Below, piece after piece: positions 10,276 through 18,189 of a DNA stretch of 64,000 nucleotides. The DNA lies in contig CADCII010000019.1 of the NCBI GenBank assembly GCA_902801515.1, forward strand, positions 1-64,000. The letters are read 5' to 3'. The notes below the pieces were generated by a model that was given only the letters and a program-made list of their open reading frames with translations, searched no databases and was not told the origin of the DNA. This DNA is from an uncultured Lachnospiraceae bacterium. GTDB taxonomy: Bacteria > Bacillota > Clostridia > Lachnospirales > Lachnospiraceae. A program made the translations under genes and the position numbers. Within the stretch, counting starts at the first letter, position 1; each line of letters starts with the position of its first letter.

Positions 10276-11315
10276 AAAAATTATCTATGAACGACGTCCC
10301 TAAGTTCCTGAGCAGTGTGGGAGCGGCTATGGATCTGTTCGTGCCGGTCCGGATGACAGGGGCAACCAACTGGGGCGTCTGGGACAAGGAGCGCGAGGTC
10401 GACCTTCAGACTCTCAAGAGTGTAAAGAGTCCCAAGGATGTCTTCTTCCCGCAGTGCCAGACGATGTATACCGTCAGCAAAGGGGAAGACGGGTTCTCAA
10501 TCGACCCGATGAAACTTACCGATCAGCCGTTCTGCGTATTCGGGATCCGTTCCTGTGACGTCAGGGCACTGACTGTCATGGATCAGGTATTCCTGGCAGA
10601 TCCGGTTGACACCTTCTACAAGGCAAGAAGGGAGCAGGCAATCCTTGTATCCCTTGCCTGCCACCGTCCGGCGCAGACATGCTTCTGCAGCGTGTTCGGC
10701 ATTGACGCCGCACAGTGCGATGGAGCAGATGTGGCGATGTGGATGATCGGAGAAGAACTCTTCCTGGAAGGACAGACAGAAAAAGGAAATGAATTCCTGG
10801 GACAGTTCTCTGAACTGCTCAGTGATACGGATGACACTGCTTCTGTAGAGGAAGAGAAGGAGTCCATCCGCAGCATTACGAAGAAACTTCCCTATTCCTC
10901 ACTGTCACTGGAAGGATGGGGCGCAGGAAAGACGGATGAGAAGTTTGACGATCCCAACTGGCAGCAGCTGTCCGACGCCTGCCTTGCCTGCGGGACCTGC
11001 ACATTTGTCTGTCCGACCTGCCAGTGTTATGACATCAAGGATTATGACACCGGCCACGGTATCCAGAGATACCGCTGCTGGGACAGCTGCATGTACTCTG
11101 ATTTCACGCTGATGGCTGCGGCAAATAACCGTACCACGCAGATGCAGAGATACCGTCAGAGATTCATGCACAAACTTGTTTATTTCCCGACCAACAATAA
11201 CGGCATGTATATGTGCGTCGGGTGCGGACGCTGTGTGGACCGCTGCCCGCAGGCGCTGAACATCGTCAAGGTCATCAAGACCATGGATAAAGGCAGAGAG
11301 GAGGAGAAGGCATGA
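10272..11315 (+). CDS. AsrA/HydB-like 4Fe-4S protein (FlxB/FlxC-like)
   Basis: 347 residues. Similar in layout to subunit A of anaerobic sulfite reductase and the beta subunit of sulfhydrogenase: an N-terminal alpha/beta region with FFPQCQTMYTVSKG and FGIRSCDVRAL, then a ferredoxin domain with CLACGTCTFVCPTCQC (~residue 238) and CVGCGRCVDRCPQ (~316). In those enzymes the AsrB-type flavoprotein is the NAD(P)H-oxidising partner, and that is exactly the next gene. Its ATG overlaps the upstream stop and its stop overlaps the downstream ATG. It probably relays electrons from FlxA-like to FlxD-like; no catalytic site for sulfite reduction (siroheme subunit) is encoded nearby. Confidence 0.75.
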   Translation: MKKLSMNDVPKFLSSVGAAMDLFVPVRMTGATNWGVWDKEREVDLQTLKSVKSPKDVFFPQCQTMYTVSKGEDGFSIDPMKLTDQPFCVFGIRSCDVRALTVMDQVFLADPVDTFYKARREQAILVSLACHRPAQTCFCSVFGIDAAQCDGADVAMWMIGEELFLEGQTEKGNEFLGQFSELLSDTDDTASVEEEKESIRSITKKLPYSSLSLEGWGAGKTDEKFDDPNWQQLSDACLACGTCTFVCPTCQCYDIKDYDTGHGIQRYRCWDSCMYSDFTLMAAANNRTTQMQRYRQRFMHKLVYFPTNNNGMYMCVGCGRCVDRCPQALNIVKVIKTMDKGREEEKA

Positions 11316-12172
11316 GTGAAGATTGTCTGTGCAAGAATCCTTCTTACCGGCAGGATGTCCTGATCCCTCAGGTGGGAGTGATCCGGAAGATCACGCAGGA
11401 GACGCCTGATGTGAGATCCTTTATCGTAACGGCTCCCGGCGGCGGGAGACTGTTCGACCAGATGCCCGGACAGTGCGCGATGATCTGTGCGCCCGGGATC
11501 GGTGAGGCGATGTTCTCCATCACCTCATCACCGACTGAGACAGATTATCATGAATTTTCCATCAAAGAGTGCGGAGTGCTTACCAGCTATCTGCACGGCC
11601 TGAAAGAAGGAGACCAGATCCTGGTCAGGGGACCTTACGGCAATCATTTCCCCGTGGATGACATCTACAAGGGCAAGGATCTTCTCTTCATTGCAGGCGG
11701 TATCGGACTTGCCCCGCTTCGCTCCGTCATCAATTACTGTCTGGCGAAACGCGAAGACTACGGAAAGATCGATATCCTGTACGGATCCAGGTCAAAAGCT
11801 GATCTGGTAAAACTGGAAGAGATCAGGGAAGTCTGGGAGAAGGCTCCGGACACTAAAGTCTGGCTGACCATCGACCGCGAGGACCCGGAGTGGGACGGAC
11901 ATGTGGGATTTGTTCCCAGCTATCTCACCGAAGCCGGTTTCTCGACAGACAAGACCGCCATCATCTGCGGTCCGCCCATCATGATCAAGTTCTGTCTGCA
12001 GAATCTGGAACAGCTCGGATTCAGCAGAGACCAGGTATATACCACACTGGAACTGCGTATGAAATGCGGGATCGGCAAATGCGGAAGATGTAATATCGGT
12101 TCCAAATATGTCTGCAAGGACGGGCCGGTATTCCGCTGCGACGAGATCGACCAGCTGCCCGATGAATACTGA
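11312..12172 (+). CDS. flxA: FlxA/AsrB/PyrK-like FAD-NAD(P)H oxidoreductase subunit
   Basis: 286 residues with the ferredoxin-NADP reductase fold. An FAD-binding barrel comes first (MFSITSSPT near residues 67-75), then an NAD(P)-binding domain (FIAGGIGLAPLRS near residues 128-140 and CGPPIM near 220). The C-terminus has MKCGIGKCGRCNIG...C, the four-cysteine [2Fe-2S] site of the PyrK/AsrB group. This is the likely entry point for NADH in the complex. I infer NADH rather than NADPH from the FlxABCD precedent, not from the sequence. Confidence 0.82.
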   Translation: MSEDCLCKNPSYRQDVLIPQVGVIRKITQETPDVRSFIVTAPGGGRLFDQMPGQCAMICAPGIGEAMFSITSSPTETDYHEFSIKECGVLTSYLHGLKEGDQILVRGPYGNHFPVDDIYKGKDLLFIAGGIGLAPLRSVINYCLAKREDYGKIDILYGSRSKADLVKLEEIREVWEKAPDTKVWLTIDREDPEWDGHVGFVPSYLTEAGFSTDKTAIICGPPIMIKFCLQNLEQLGFSRDQVYTTLELRMKCGIGKCGRCNIGSKYVCKDGPVFRCDEIDQLPDEY

Positions 12173-12209
12173 TCAGATACAGGCACAGTTGTAAGAAGAG
12201 GGAAAAACA

Positions 12210-12884
12210 ATGGAAGAAATGGTAAATGTTTATTTCTACGGAAAGCGGTACAGCGTCCCCGGTGATCTGACCATTATCGCGGCATGGGAATATGCGGGCT
12301 ACACTCTGAAGAGAGGTGTCGGCTGCCGTCACGGATTCTGCGGCGCATGCGCGACGATCTACCGCATCAAGGGACAGAATGAACTGAAGACGTGTCTTGC
12401 CTGTGAGAAGCAGGTCGAGGACAACATGTATGTTGCCTCGATCCCGTTCTATCCGCAGGACAAGCGCAGCTATAACCTGGAGGAACTTGAGGTATCCGAC
12501 CAGATCATGATGGAACTCTATCCGGAGATCTACGCATGCATCGGCTGCAATGCCTGCACAAAGGCATGTCCGCAGGAACTGCAGGTCATGCAGTACATTG
12601 CTTATGCGCAGCGCGGAGAGATCGAGAAGTGTGCGGAGGCATCCTTCAACTGCGTAATGTGCGGATGCTGCACAACCAGATGCCCGGCAGGGATCTCCCA
12701 CCCGTATGTGGGACTTCTCTCAAGGCGTCTCACAGGCAAGTATATCGCGCCGAAGTGCGGACATCTTGCCGACAGAGTCAAAGAGGTAAATGAAGGCAAG
12801 TTTGATGAGGGCCTGAAGGAACTCATGCAGATGCCTGCAGCCAAGATCCAGGAACTGTACAACAACCGTGAGATCGAGAAATAA
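12210..12884 (+). CDS. frdB: Fumarate reductase/succinate dehydrogenase-type iron-sulfur subunit
   Basis: 224 residues. The N-terminal [2Fe-2S] ferredoxin domain has GCRHGFCGACATIY...TCLAC (residues ~35-70), and the C-terminal domain has CIGCNACTKACPQ (~110) and CVMCGCCTTRCPA (~149). Both later motifs are of the C-x2-C-x2-C-x3-CP type, so two [4Fe-4S] clusters are likely, rather than the [3Fe-4S] centre of quinone-linked enzymes. It matches the ferredoxin half of thiol:fumarate reductase TfrB but lacks the CCG domains, which here are supplied by the separate HdrB. It sits 37 bases after the flxA-like gene and 12 bases before the flavoprotein gene. No membrane-anchor genes follow. Confidence 0.82.
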   Translation: MEEMVNVYFYGKRYSVPGDLTIIAAWEYAGYTLKRGVGCRHGFCGACATIYRIKGQNELKTCLACEKQVEDNMYVASIPFYPQDKRSYNLEELEVSDQIMMELYPEIYACIGCNACTKACPQELQVMQYIAYAQRGEIEKCAEASFNCVMCGCCTTRCPAGISHPYVGLLSRRLTGKYIAPKCGHLADRVKEVNEGKFDEGLKELMQMPAAKIQELYNNREIEK

Positions 12885-12896
12885 GGGAGGGTGAAG

Positions 12897-14528
12897 ATGT
12901 ATACCGAAGAAATGCTCGAATCCATCAAAAAGGTCGAAGCGACCAGAGATGAACGTCTTCATACCGAGCCGAGAAGACTGACAGCAGAAGAGAAGGACAG
13001 TCTTCTGCGCAGATGGCATCCGGATTATCGTGAAGATGCTTTTGCCGAGATCAAAGTCGGACCGAACCGCGGTGAGAAGGCTCCGAAGCAGCTGACTCAT
13101 CTGCTTCATTCCAACAGCAGGCTGTATGGCCTGAATCTTGACCTGAGCCGGATCGACTATGATACCGATGTCCTTATCATCGGAGGAGGCGGAGCGGGGT
13201 GCTCCGCAGCGATCGAGGCTTCCAACGCAGGAGCCGACGTACTGGTCGTCACCAAACTGCGTCTGGGCGACGCCAACACCATGATGGCTGAAGGCGGCAT
13301 CCAGGCAGCGGACAAACCGAACGACAGCCCCACACAGCATTATCTGGACGCGTACGGCGGAGGTCATTTCGCAGCGAAGCCGGAACTGGTCAGAGAACTG
13401 GTCAGCAAGGCTCCCGAAGCGATCCAGTGGCTGGAGAGCCTGGGCGTCATGTTCGACAAGGAAGCAGACGGCACGATGGTGACCACCCACGGCGGCGGCA
13501 CCAGCCGCAAGAGAATGCATGCGGCAAGGGACTATTCCGGCGCAGAGATCATGAGAACGCTGCGCGACGAAGTCCAGAACCGCGGCATCCATGTGCTTGA
13601 GTTCACCTCTGCGGCTGAACTGATCAAGGATACCAAGGGACAGGTCGCTGGCGCTGTACTCATGAACATGGAGACCGATGACTATCTGGTCTGCAGGGCA
13701 AAGACGGTCATCCTGGCGACAGGCGGCTGCGGAAGACTGCACTATCAGCACTTCCCGACGTCCAACCACTACGGCGCGACAGCTGACGGCCTGATCCTTG
13801 CATACCGCGCGGGAGCTCCGCTGCTGTATCAGGATACGATCCAGTATCATCCGACCGGAGCCGCGTTCCCGGCACAGATTCAGGGTGCGCTGGTCACTGA
13901 GAAGGTCCGCTCCCTCGGAGCACAGCTGGTCAATATCGACGGCGAAGCATACATGCATCCGCTCGAGACAAGAGACGTTGCCGCAGCAGGCATTATCCGT
14001 GAGTGCAGAGGCAACAAGAAAGGCCTTACCACTCCGCTCGGCCATGCTGTATGGCTTGATACGCCGATGATCGAAGCGATCAACGGCGAGGGTACGATCG
14101 AGGCAAGCATCCCGGCCATGCTGAGACTGTTCTATCAGTACGGCATCGACATGAGAAAAGTCCCGGTCCCGGTATATCCGACCCTTCACTATCAGAACGG
14201 CGGCGTGGAGATCGACGCAAAGTGCTTCTCCAAGACCATCGACAACCTGCTCTGCGCAGGTGAGGTGACAGGCGGCGTACACGGCCGCAACAGACTGATG
14301 GGCAACTCGCTTCTGGATGTCATCGTATTCGGCCGCGACGCAGGCATGAGTGCAGCCGAGAAGGCAAAGAGCGTCAAACTCGGCAACATGACTCTGAATC
14401 ATGTGACGGAATACGCGCAGGCACTGCAGAGCGCAGGAGAGCATACCAACGATGTAAGCCCGATGCTTCTGCCGAAGTATGCAAGACATGCACGTGAGTT
14501 TGAGTGGAGAGGATTCCGTTACGCATGA
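12897..14528 (+). CDS. frdA: Fumarate reductase flavoprotein subunit (soluble type)
   Basis: 543 residues from ATG 12897 (GGGAGG at 12885; GTG 12891 also possible). The FAD-binding fold begins VLIIGGGGAGCSAAIEASNAGADVLVV (written in part) near residue 95. Dicarboxylate-site residues are conserved: His in IQYHPTG, Arg in KVRSLGAQLV, His in LHYQNGG and Arg in GRNRLMGNSL. The position that carries the FAD-linking histidine in quinone-linked FrdA/SdhA is Asn127 (DANTMMAEGG), so the flavin is probably not covalently bound, as in soluble fumarate reductases and L-aspartate oxidase. I prefer fumarate reductase over NadB because of the adjacent FrdB and fumarase genes. An N-terminal extension of ~80 residues is unusual. 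Confidence 0.85.
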   Translation: MYTEEMLESIKKVEATRDERLHTEPRRLTAEEKDSLLRRWHPDYREDAFAEIKVGPNRGEKAPKQLTHLLHSNSRLYGLNLDLSRIDYDTDVLIIGGGGAGCSAAIEASNAGADVLVVTKLRLGDANTMMAEGGIQAADKPNDSPTQHYLDAYGGGHFAAKPELVRELVSKAPEAIQWLESLGVMFDKEADGTMVTTHGGGTSRKRMHAARDYSGAEIMRTLRDEVQNRGIHVLEFTSAAELIKDTKGQVAGAVLMNMETDDYLVCRAKTVILATGGCGRLHYQHFPTSNHYGATADGLILAYRAGAPLLYQDTIQYHPTGAAFPAQIQGALVTEKVRSLGAQLVNIDGEAYMHPLETRDVAAAGIIRECRGNKKGLTTPLGHAVWLDTPMIEAINGEGTIEASIPAMLRLFYQYGIDMRKVPVPVYPTLHYQNGGVEIDAKCFSKTIDNLLCAGEVTGGVHGRNRLMGNSLLDVIVFGRDAGMSAAEKAKSVKLGNMTLNHVTEYAQALQSAGEHTNDVSPMLLPKYARHAREFEWRGFRYA

Positions 14529-14574
14529 TTTTTCCCGGTCGGACAAAACCGGCAGGGTGAGGGAGGAGCAGGAT

Positions 14575-15417
14575 ATGAGAGAGATTGACGTAAGCGTTAT
14601 TACGGATACGATCGAGAAGATGTGCATCTCTGCAAATGTGCATCTTCCGAAGGATATGCAGAAGGGGATCAAGAGCTGCAGAGCATGCGAGGACGGCCCC
14701 ATCGCGCAGACGATCCTGGACCAGATCATCCAGAACTTTGAGGTTGCCGACACGGAACAGGTTCCGATCTGCCAGGACACAGGCATGGCCTGCATCTTCC
14801 TGGAAGTAGGACAGGAAGTTCATTTCACAGGAGGCAGCCTGTACGACGCAGTCCATGAAGGCGTCCGCCGCGGATACACGAAGGGATATCTCCGCAAGTC
14901 CGTGGAAGCGGATCCGATACGCCGCGGCAACACAGGCGACAATACGCCGGCTATGATCACGACAGACATCGTCCCCGGTGATAAAGTGAAGATCACTGTG
15001 GCGCCGAAGGGCTTCGGATCCGAGAACATGAGCGCACTGCGCATGTTCAAGCCTTCAGCGGGACTTCAGGGCATCAAGGACTTCATCCTTGAGACAGTGG
15101 AAAAGGCAGGACCGAACCCCTGCCCGCCGATCGTAGTAGGAGTCGGCATCGGAGGAAACTTCGACCATGTCGCGCTTCTGGCGAAAAAGGCGCTGCTGCG
15201 CCCGGTCGATTCACACAATGAAGACCCGTTCTATGCACAGCTGGAGGACGAGATGCTGGAGAAGATCAATCAGCTCGGCATCGGCCCTCAGGGCTTCGGC
15301 GGAAGGACAACTGCGGTCGGAGTGAATATCGAGACACTGCCGACCCATATCGCGGGCATGCCCTGCGCGGTCAATATCAGCTGCCATGTGACCAGACATG
15401 AATCGGAGGTGATCTGA
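14575..15417 (+). CDS. Class I fumarate hydratase, alpha subunit
   Basis: 280 residues from ATG 14575, with GGGAGGAG at 14561; an upstream in-frame start inside frdA is not supported. It belongs to the oxygen-sensitive [4Fe-4S] hydro-lyase family, with PICQDTGMACIFLEVG near residues 63-78, RRGNTGDNTPAM near 117-128 and the Fe-S/substrate region GIGGNFDHVALLAKKAL near 187-203. It interconverts malate and fumarate together with the beta subunit, whose ATG overlaps its stop. L(+)-tartrate dehydratase is a related alternative, but the operon contains the enzymes on both sides of fumarase in the reductive pathway. Confidence 0.9.
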   Translation: MREIDVSVITDTIEKMCISANVHLPKDMQKGIKSCRACEDGPIAQTILDQIIQNFEVADTEQVPICQDTGMACIFLEVGQEVHFTGGSLYDAVHEGVRRGYTKGYLRKSVEADPIRRGNTGDNTPAMITTDIVPGDKVKITVAPKGFGSENMSALRMFKPSAGLQGIKDFILETVEKAGPNPCPPIVVGVGIGGNFDHVALLAKKALLRPVDSHNEDPFYAQLEDEMLEKINQLGIGPQGFGGRTTAVGVNIETLPTHIAGMPCAVNISCHVTRHESEVI

Positions 15418-15980
15418 TGGAAAGACATATTGATCTGCCTTTGACAGAAGAGATTGCAAAAACGCTCCATATGGGGGATAATGTCTACCTGAACGGAGTC
15501 ATCTACACCGCAAGAGACGCAGCCCATGAGCGCATGACCGATCAGCTGGCTGAAGGGATCCCGATCCCGTTTGACACTACGGATGCTACGATCTACTATG
15601 TTGGTCCGACGCCGGCAAGACCGGGGACAGTGATCGGTTCCGCAGGACCGACCACAGCAGGCCGCATGGATAAATGGGCTCCCCAGATGATCTCGCTCGG
15701 CGCGAGAGGAATGATCGGCAAAGGCGCACGCTCCAAAGAAGTGATCGAAGCCATGAAGAAATACCATGGCGTCTACTTCGGAGCTATCGGCGGCGCAGGC
15801 GCGCTGCTTGCAAAGTGCATCGTTGACTGCGAACTGATCGCCTATGAAGACCTGGGACCGGAAGCAATCAGAAAACTGACTGTGAAAGACTTCCCGGTGA
15901 CGGTGCTGATCGATTCCGAAGGAAACAACTTATACGAGCAGGGCAGAAAAGAGTATCTTGAAGCCCGGGACAAGGAGTAA
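15417..15980 (+). CDS. Class I fumarate hydratase, beta subunit
   Basis: 187 residues, the swivelling beta domain of class I fumarases: GDNVYLNGVIYTARDAAHER near the N-terminus and the conserved YYVGPTPARPGTVIGSAGPTTAGRMD (in part) near residues 61-86, followed by GKG near 101. The ATG overlaps the alpha-subunit stop, so the subunits are made in equal amounts. The gene precedes a small membrane protein by six bases. Confidence 0.9.
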   Translation: MERHIDLPLTEEIAKTLHMGDNVYLNGVIYTARDAAHERMTDQLAEGIPIPFDTTDATIYYVGPTPARPGTVIGSAGPTTAGRMDKWAPQMISLGARGMIGKGARSKEVIEAMKKYHGVYFGAIGGAGALLAKCIVDCELIAYEDLGPEAIRKLTVKDFPVTVLIDSEGNNLYEQGRKEYLEARDKE

Positions 15981-15986
15981 AGAAAT

Positions 15987-16328
15987 ATGAATGGGATTAC
16001 TGATCTTCTGGAAGCGCTGATGATCATCTGCTTCGGTCTGTCATGGCCGATCTCGATCAGAAAGTCCTGGTTTGCCAGGACAGCAAAGGGAAAGAGTGTA
16101 TTTTTTGAAGTATTCATCGTGATCGGTTATATCTTCGGTATCATCCGCAAGTTCATACTGATCAACCAGGCAGAGAGTGCCGCTTCCCTTGGCTTCCTGT
16201 TCTATTTCGCTCTGGCGTTCTATTTCATCAATGTAATAGAGATTACGATCGATATCCTGCTGTGGGTGCGTAATACAAGACTTGACAAGGCCGCAGAGAG
16301 AGCATCGAAAAAAGCAGTAAAACAGTGA
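15987..16328 (+). CDS. Small membrane protein, possibly PQ-loop/SemiSWEET-like
   Basis: 113 residues with about three hydrophobic segments (residues ~6-24, 38-58 and 66-92) and a basic C-terminal tail. The stretch ICFGLSWPISIRKSWFARTAKGKS, with Ser-Trp-Pro followed by a charged loop, recalls PQ-loop (SemiSWEET) half-transporters, but I am not certain of the family. It is embedded in the operon, six bases after fumarase beta and 71 before mdh, so a role in moving a C4 acid or another product of the pathway is possible; this is only a guess from position. Confidence 0.6.
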   Translation: MNGITDLLEALMIICFGLSWPISIRKSWFARTAKGKSVFFEVFIVIGYIFGIIRKFILINQAESAASLGFLFYFALAFYFINVIEITIDILLWVRNTRLDKAAERASKKAVKQ

Positions 16329-16399
16329 TCCGGACGGATTGAATCTGTTCGGGGAGGACTGTTCTGAAAGGACTGTCCGGAAAGGAAAGGTCTATCATT

Positions 16400-17344
16400 A
16401 TGGCTACAAAGATTACAATTATCGGTGCCGGCTCTGTAGGCGCTACAATGGCATATACGCTTTCACTGGAGACTCTGGCGACAGAGATTGTCCTGATCGA
16501 TATCAATAACAAGAAGGCAGACGGAGAGGCTCTGGATATCCTTCAGAGTACCGCATACCGCGATCCGATCGATATCAAGGCAGGAACTTATCAGGATGCG
16601 GCTGGCTCCAACATTGTCATCATCACGTCAGGCATGCCCAGAAAGCCCGGCATGACCAGACTTGATCTTGCGAAGACGAATGTAAACATCATCCGTGATA
16701 TCGCGTCCCAGATCGCCCCGGTCTGTCCGTACGCAAAGTACATCATCGTATCGAACCCTGTCGATATCCTGACTTATGTATTCATGAAAGAGTCAGGAAT
16801 TCCGGAGAGCCAGATCATCGGATCCGGAACACAGCTCGATACCGCGAGACTCAGAAGCCTTCTGGCGGAAGAACTGTCCATCTCTCAGAAGAACGTTCAC
16901 GCATACATCTTCGGCGAGCACGGCGATTCTTCCTTCGTACCGTGGTCCGTTGCACATATCGCGGGAATTCCGATTCCGGAATACTATGAAGTATACAATC
17001 CGAACCCCCAGTACAAGTATGATGAGGCTCATATCATCGACTATGTGCGCAAGTCCGGAAGTCTTGTGATTGCTGAGAAAGGTGCGACTTTCTATGCTGT
17101 AACCGTTGCAGTCATCAAGCTCTGCAGAATCCTTCTTTCCAGCGACAATGCCGTCACAACAGTTTCCACCATGCTTCACGGTGAGTACGGCATCCGCGAC
17201 GTCTGCCTGAGCATCTCCTGCATGATCGGTCCGAAAGGCGTATCCAAGAGGATTCAGCTGCATCTGACTGACGAGGAGATCGCCAAACTTCAGGCATCTG
17301 CAGCAAAACTCAGAGAGCTGCTTGATCAGATCTACGCTGACTGA
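16400..17344 (+). CDS. mdh: LDH/MDH-family dehydrogenase, probably malate dehydrogenase
   Basis: 314 residues. NAD-binding GAGSVGATMAY is at residues ~9-19, the catalytic pair is in TARLR and GEHGDSS (His174), and the cofactor-site Asp is in VLIDIN, which favours NADH. Overall it looks like an L-lactate dehydrogenase (GSGTQLDTARLR, GEHGD), and automatic annotation would call it that. However, the substrate-specificity loop reads GMPRKPGMTRLDL, with Arg81 at the position of Gln102 in lactate dehydrogenases. In this family Arg there selects oxaloacetate/malate, and Gln selects pyruvate. With fumarase and fumarate reductase just upstream, malate dehydrogenase is the better call. It is the last gene of the co-directional run before a hairpin at 17429. 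Confidence 0.8.
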   Translation: MATKITIIGAGSVGATMAYTLSLETLATEIVLIDINNKKADGEALDILQSTAYRDPIDIKAGTYQDAAGSNIVIITSGMPRKPGMTRLDLAKTNVNIIRDIASQIAPVCPYAKYIIVSNPVDILTYVFMKESGIPESQIIGSGTQLDTARLRSLLAEELSISQKNVHAYIFGEHGDSSFVPWSVAHIAGIPIPEYYEVYNPNPQYKYDEAHIIDYVRKSGSLVIAEKGATFYAVTVAVIKLCRILLSSDNAVTTVSTMLHGEYGIRDVCLSISCMIGPKGVSKRIQLHLTDEEIAKLQASAAKLRELLDQIYAD

Positions 17345-17428
17345 TCATCGGATCATGCAGAATGCACTGAAAATCATGCAGAATGATCTGACAGCAATCT
17401 GTGAGTGATATAAGAATAAGGGACACAG

Positions 17429-17463
17429 CAGGCGTTTTTCGGAGGTTGTCCGGAAGACGCCTG
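17429..17463 (+). promoter_or_regulatory. Long hairpin just upstream of fchA
   Basis: A 14-base stem with two G-T pairs (left arm 17429-17442, right arm 17450-17463) and a 7-base loop. There is no T tract after it, so it is not a standard terminator. It ends 8-29 bases before the possible fchA start codons and could influence fchA translation or stabilise the mdh mRNA end. Confidence 0.5.
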
Positions 17464-17491
17464 TATTGAGGTGACAGTGAGGTTTAATGAA

Positions 17492-18136
17492 ATGGGATAT
17501 TCTACGATACCTGTAAATGAATTTGTCAGCAAGCTGGGATCGAAGGCACCGACTCCGGGCGGAGGCGGCGCCAGCGCCCTTGTGGGAGCCCTGGGGATCG
17601 CTCTTGGCAATATGGTCGCTCACCTGACGATCGGCAAGAAGAAATACGCATCCGTTGAACTGGACATGCTGGAGCTGAAATCAAAAGCCACCAATCTTCA
17701 GGATGAACTTGTCACACTGATCGAGCGTGATGCAGAAGTCTTCGCACCTCTCGCCGCGGCATATTCCATGCCAAAGGACACGGAAGAAGAGAAGGCAGAG
17801 CGGGACAGGGTTATGGAGAATGTCCTGAATGAAGCCTGCAGGATTCCCATGGAGATCATGGAGAAAGTCTGCCAGTCTCTGGAACTGGTCAGGGAAACCG
17901 CGGAAAAAGGCAGTGTGGCAGCCATTTCCGATGCAGGAGACGCGGCAGTGTTCTGCAAGGCAGCGCTGCAGGGTGCATCCCTGAACGTGTATATCAACAC
18001 CAGATCCATGAAAGACAGAGAGCGGGCTGACGCCTACAACAGCAGGGCGGATGAGATGTTAGCGAAATACTGTCCCATGGCAGATGAGATCTTCGAGAAT
18101 GTAAAGAACAGGCTCTATCCGGCGGAAAATAACTAA
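17492..18136 (+). CDS. fchA: Methenyltetrahydrofolate cyclohydrolase / formiminotetrahydrofolate cyclodeaminase family (FchA)
   Basis: 214 residues from ATG 17492 (GTGAGG at 17477-17482); GTG 17471 or 17477 would add a few residues. The family signature APTPGGGGASALVGALGIALGNM (in part) is at residues ~21-43, followed by a helical domain with AISDAGDAAVFCKAALQGASLNV. The family includes cyclodeaminase of histidine degradation and the FchA cyclohydrolase of one-carbon metabolism. No histidine-degradation genes are nearby, and folD follows 53 bases later, so cyclohydrolase is favoured. The neighbouring FolD lacks cyclohydrolase residues, which supports this. Confidence 0.85.
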   Translation: MGYSTIPVNEFVSKLGSKAPTPGGGGASALVGALGIALGNMVAHLTIGKKKYASVELDMLELKSKATNLQDELVTLIERDAEVFAPLAAAYSMPKDTEEEKAERDRVMENVLNEACRIPMEIMEKVCQSLELVRETAEKGSVAAISDAGDAAVFCKAALQGASLNVYINTRSMKDRERADAYNSRADEMLAKYCPMADEIFENVKNRLYPAENN

Positions 18137-18189
18137 GACACGGAAAGAGGGCTTGCTGCGACAGATACCGGCAAGAAGAAGGAGGATAT

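Noticed and set aside
9283-11315. Anaerobic sulfite reductase (AsrABC) as the function of this block
   Set aside because: AsrA- and AsrB-like genes are present, but there is no siroheme-binding AsrC, and the neighbours are Hdr, FlxD and fumarate reductase genes; an Flx-type electron-transfer role fits better.
12720-14795. Long open frame of 691 codons on the minus strand
   Set aside because: It is antisense to frdB, frdA and the start of fumarase, which have full family motifs, and its translation is rich in His, Arg and Cys with no recognisable domain; it is a codon-bias shadow.
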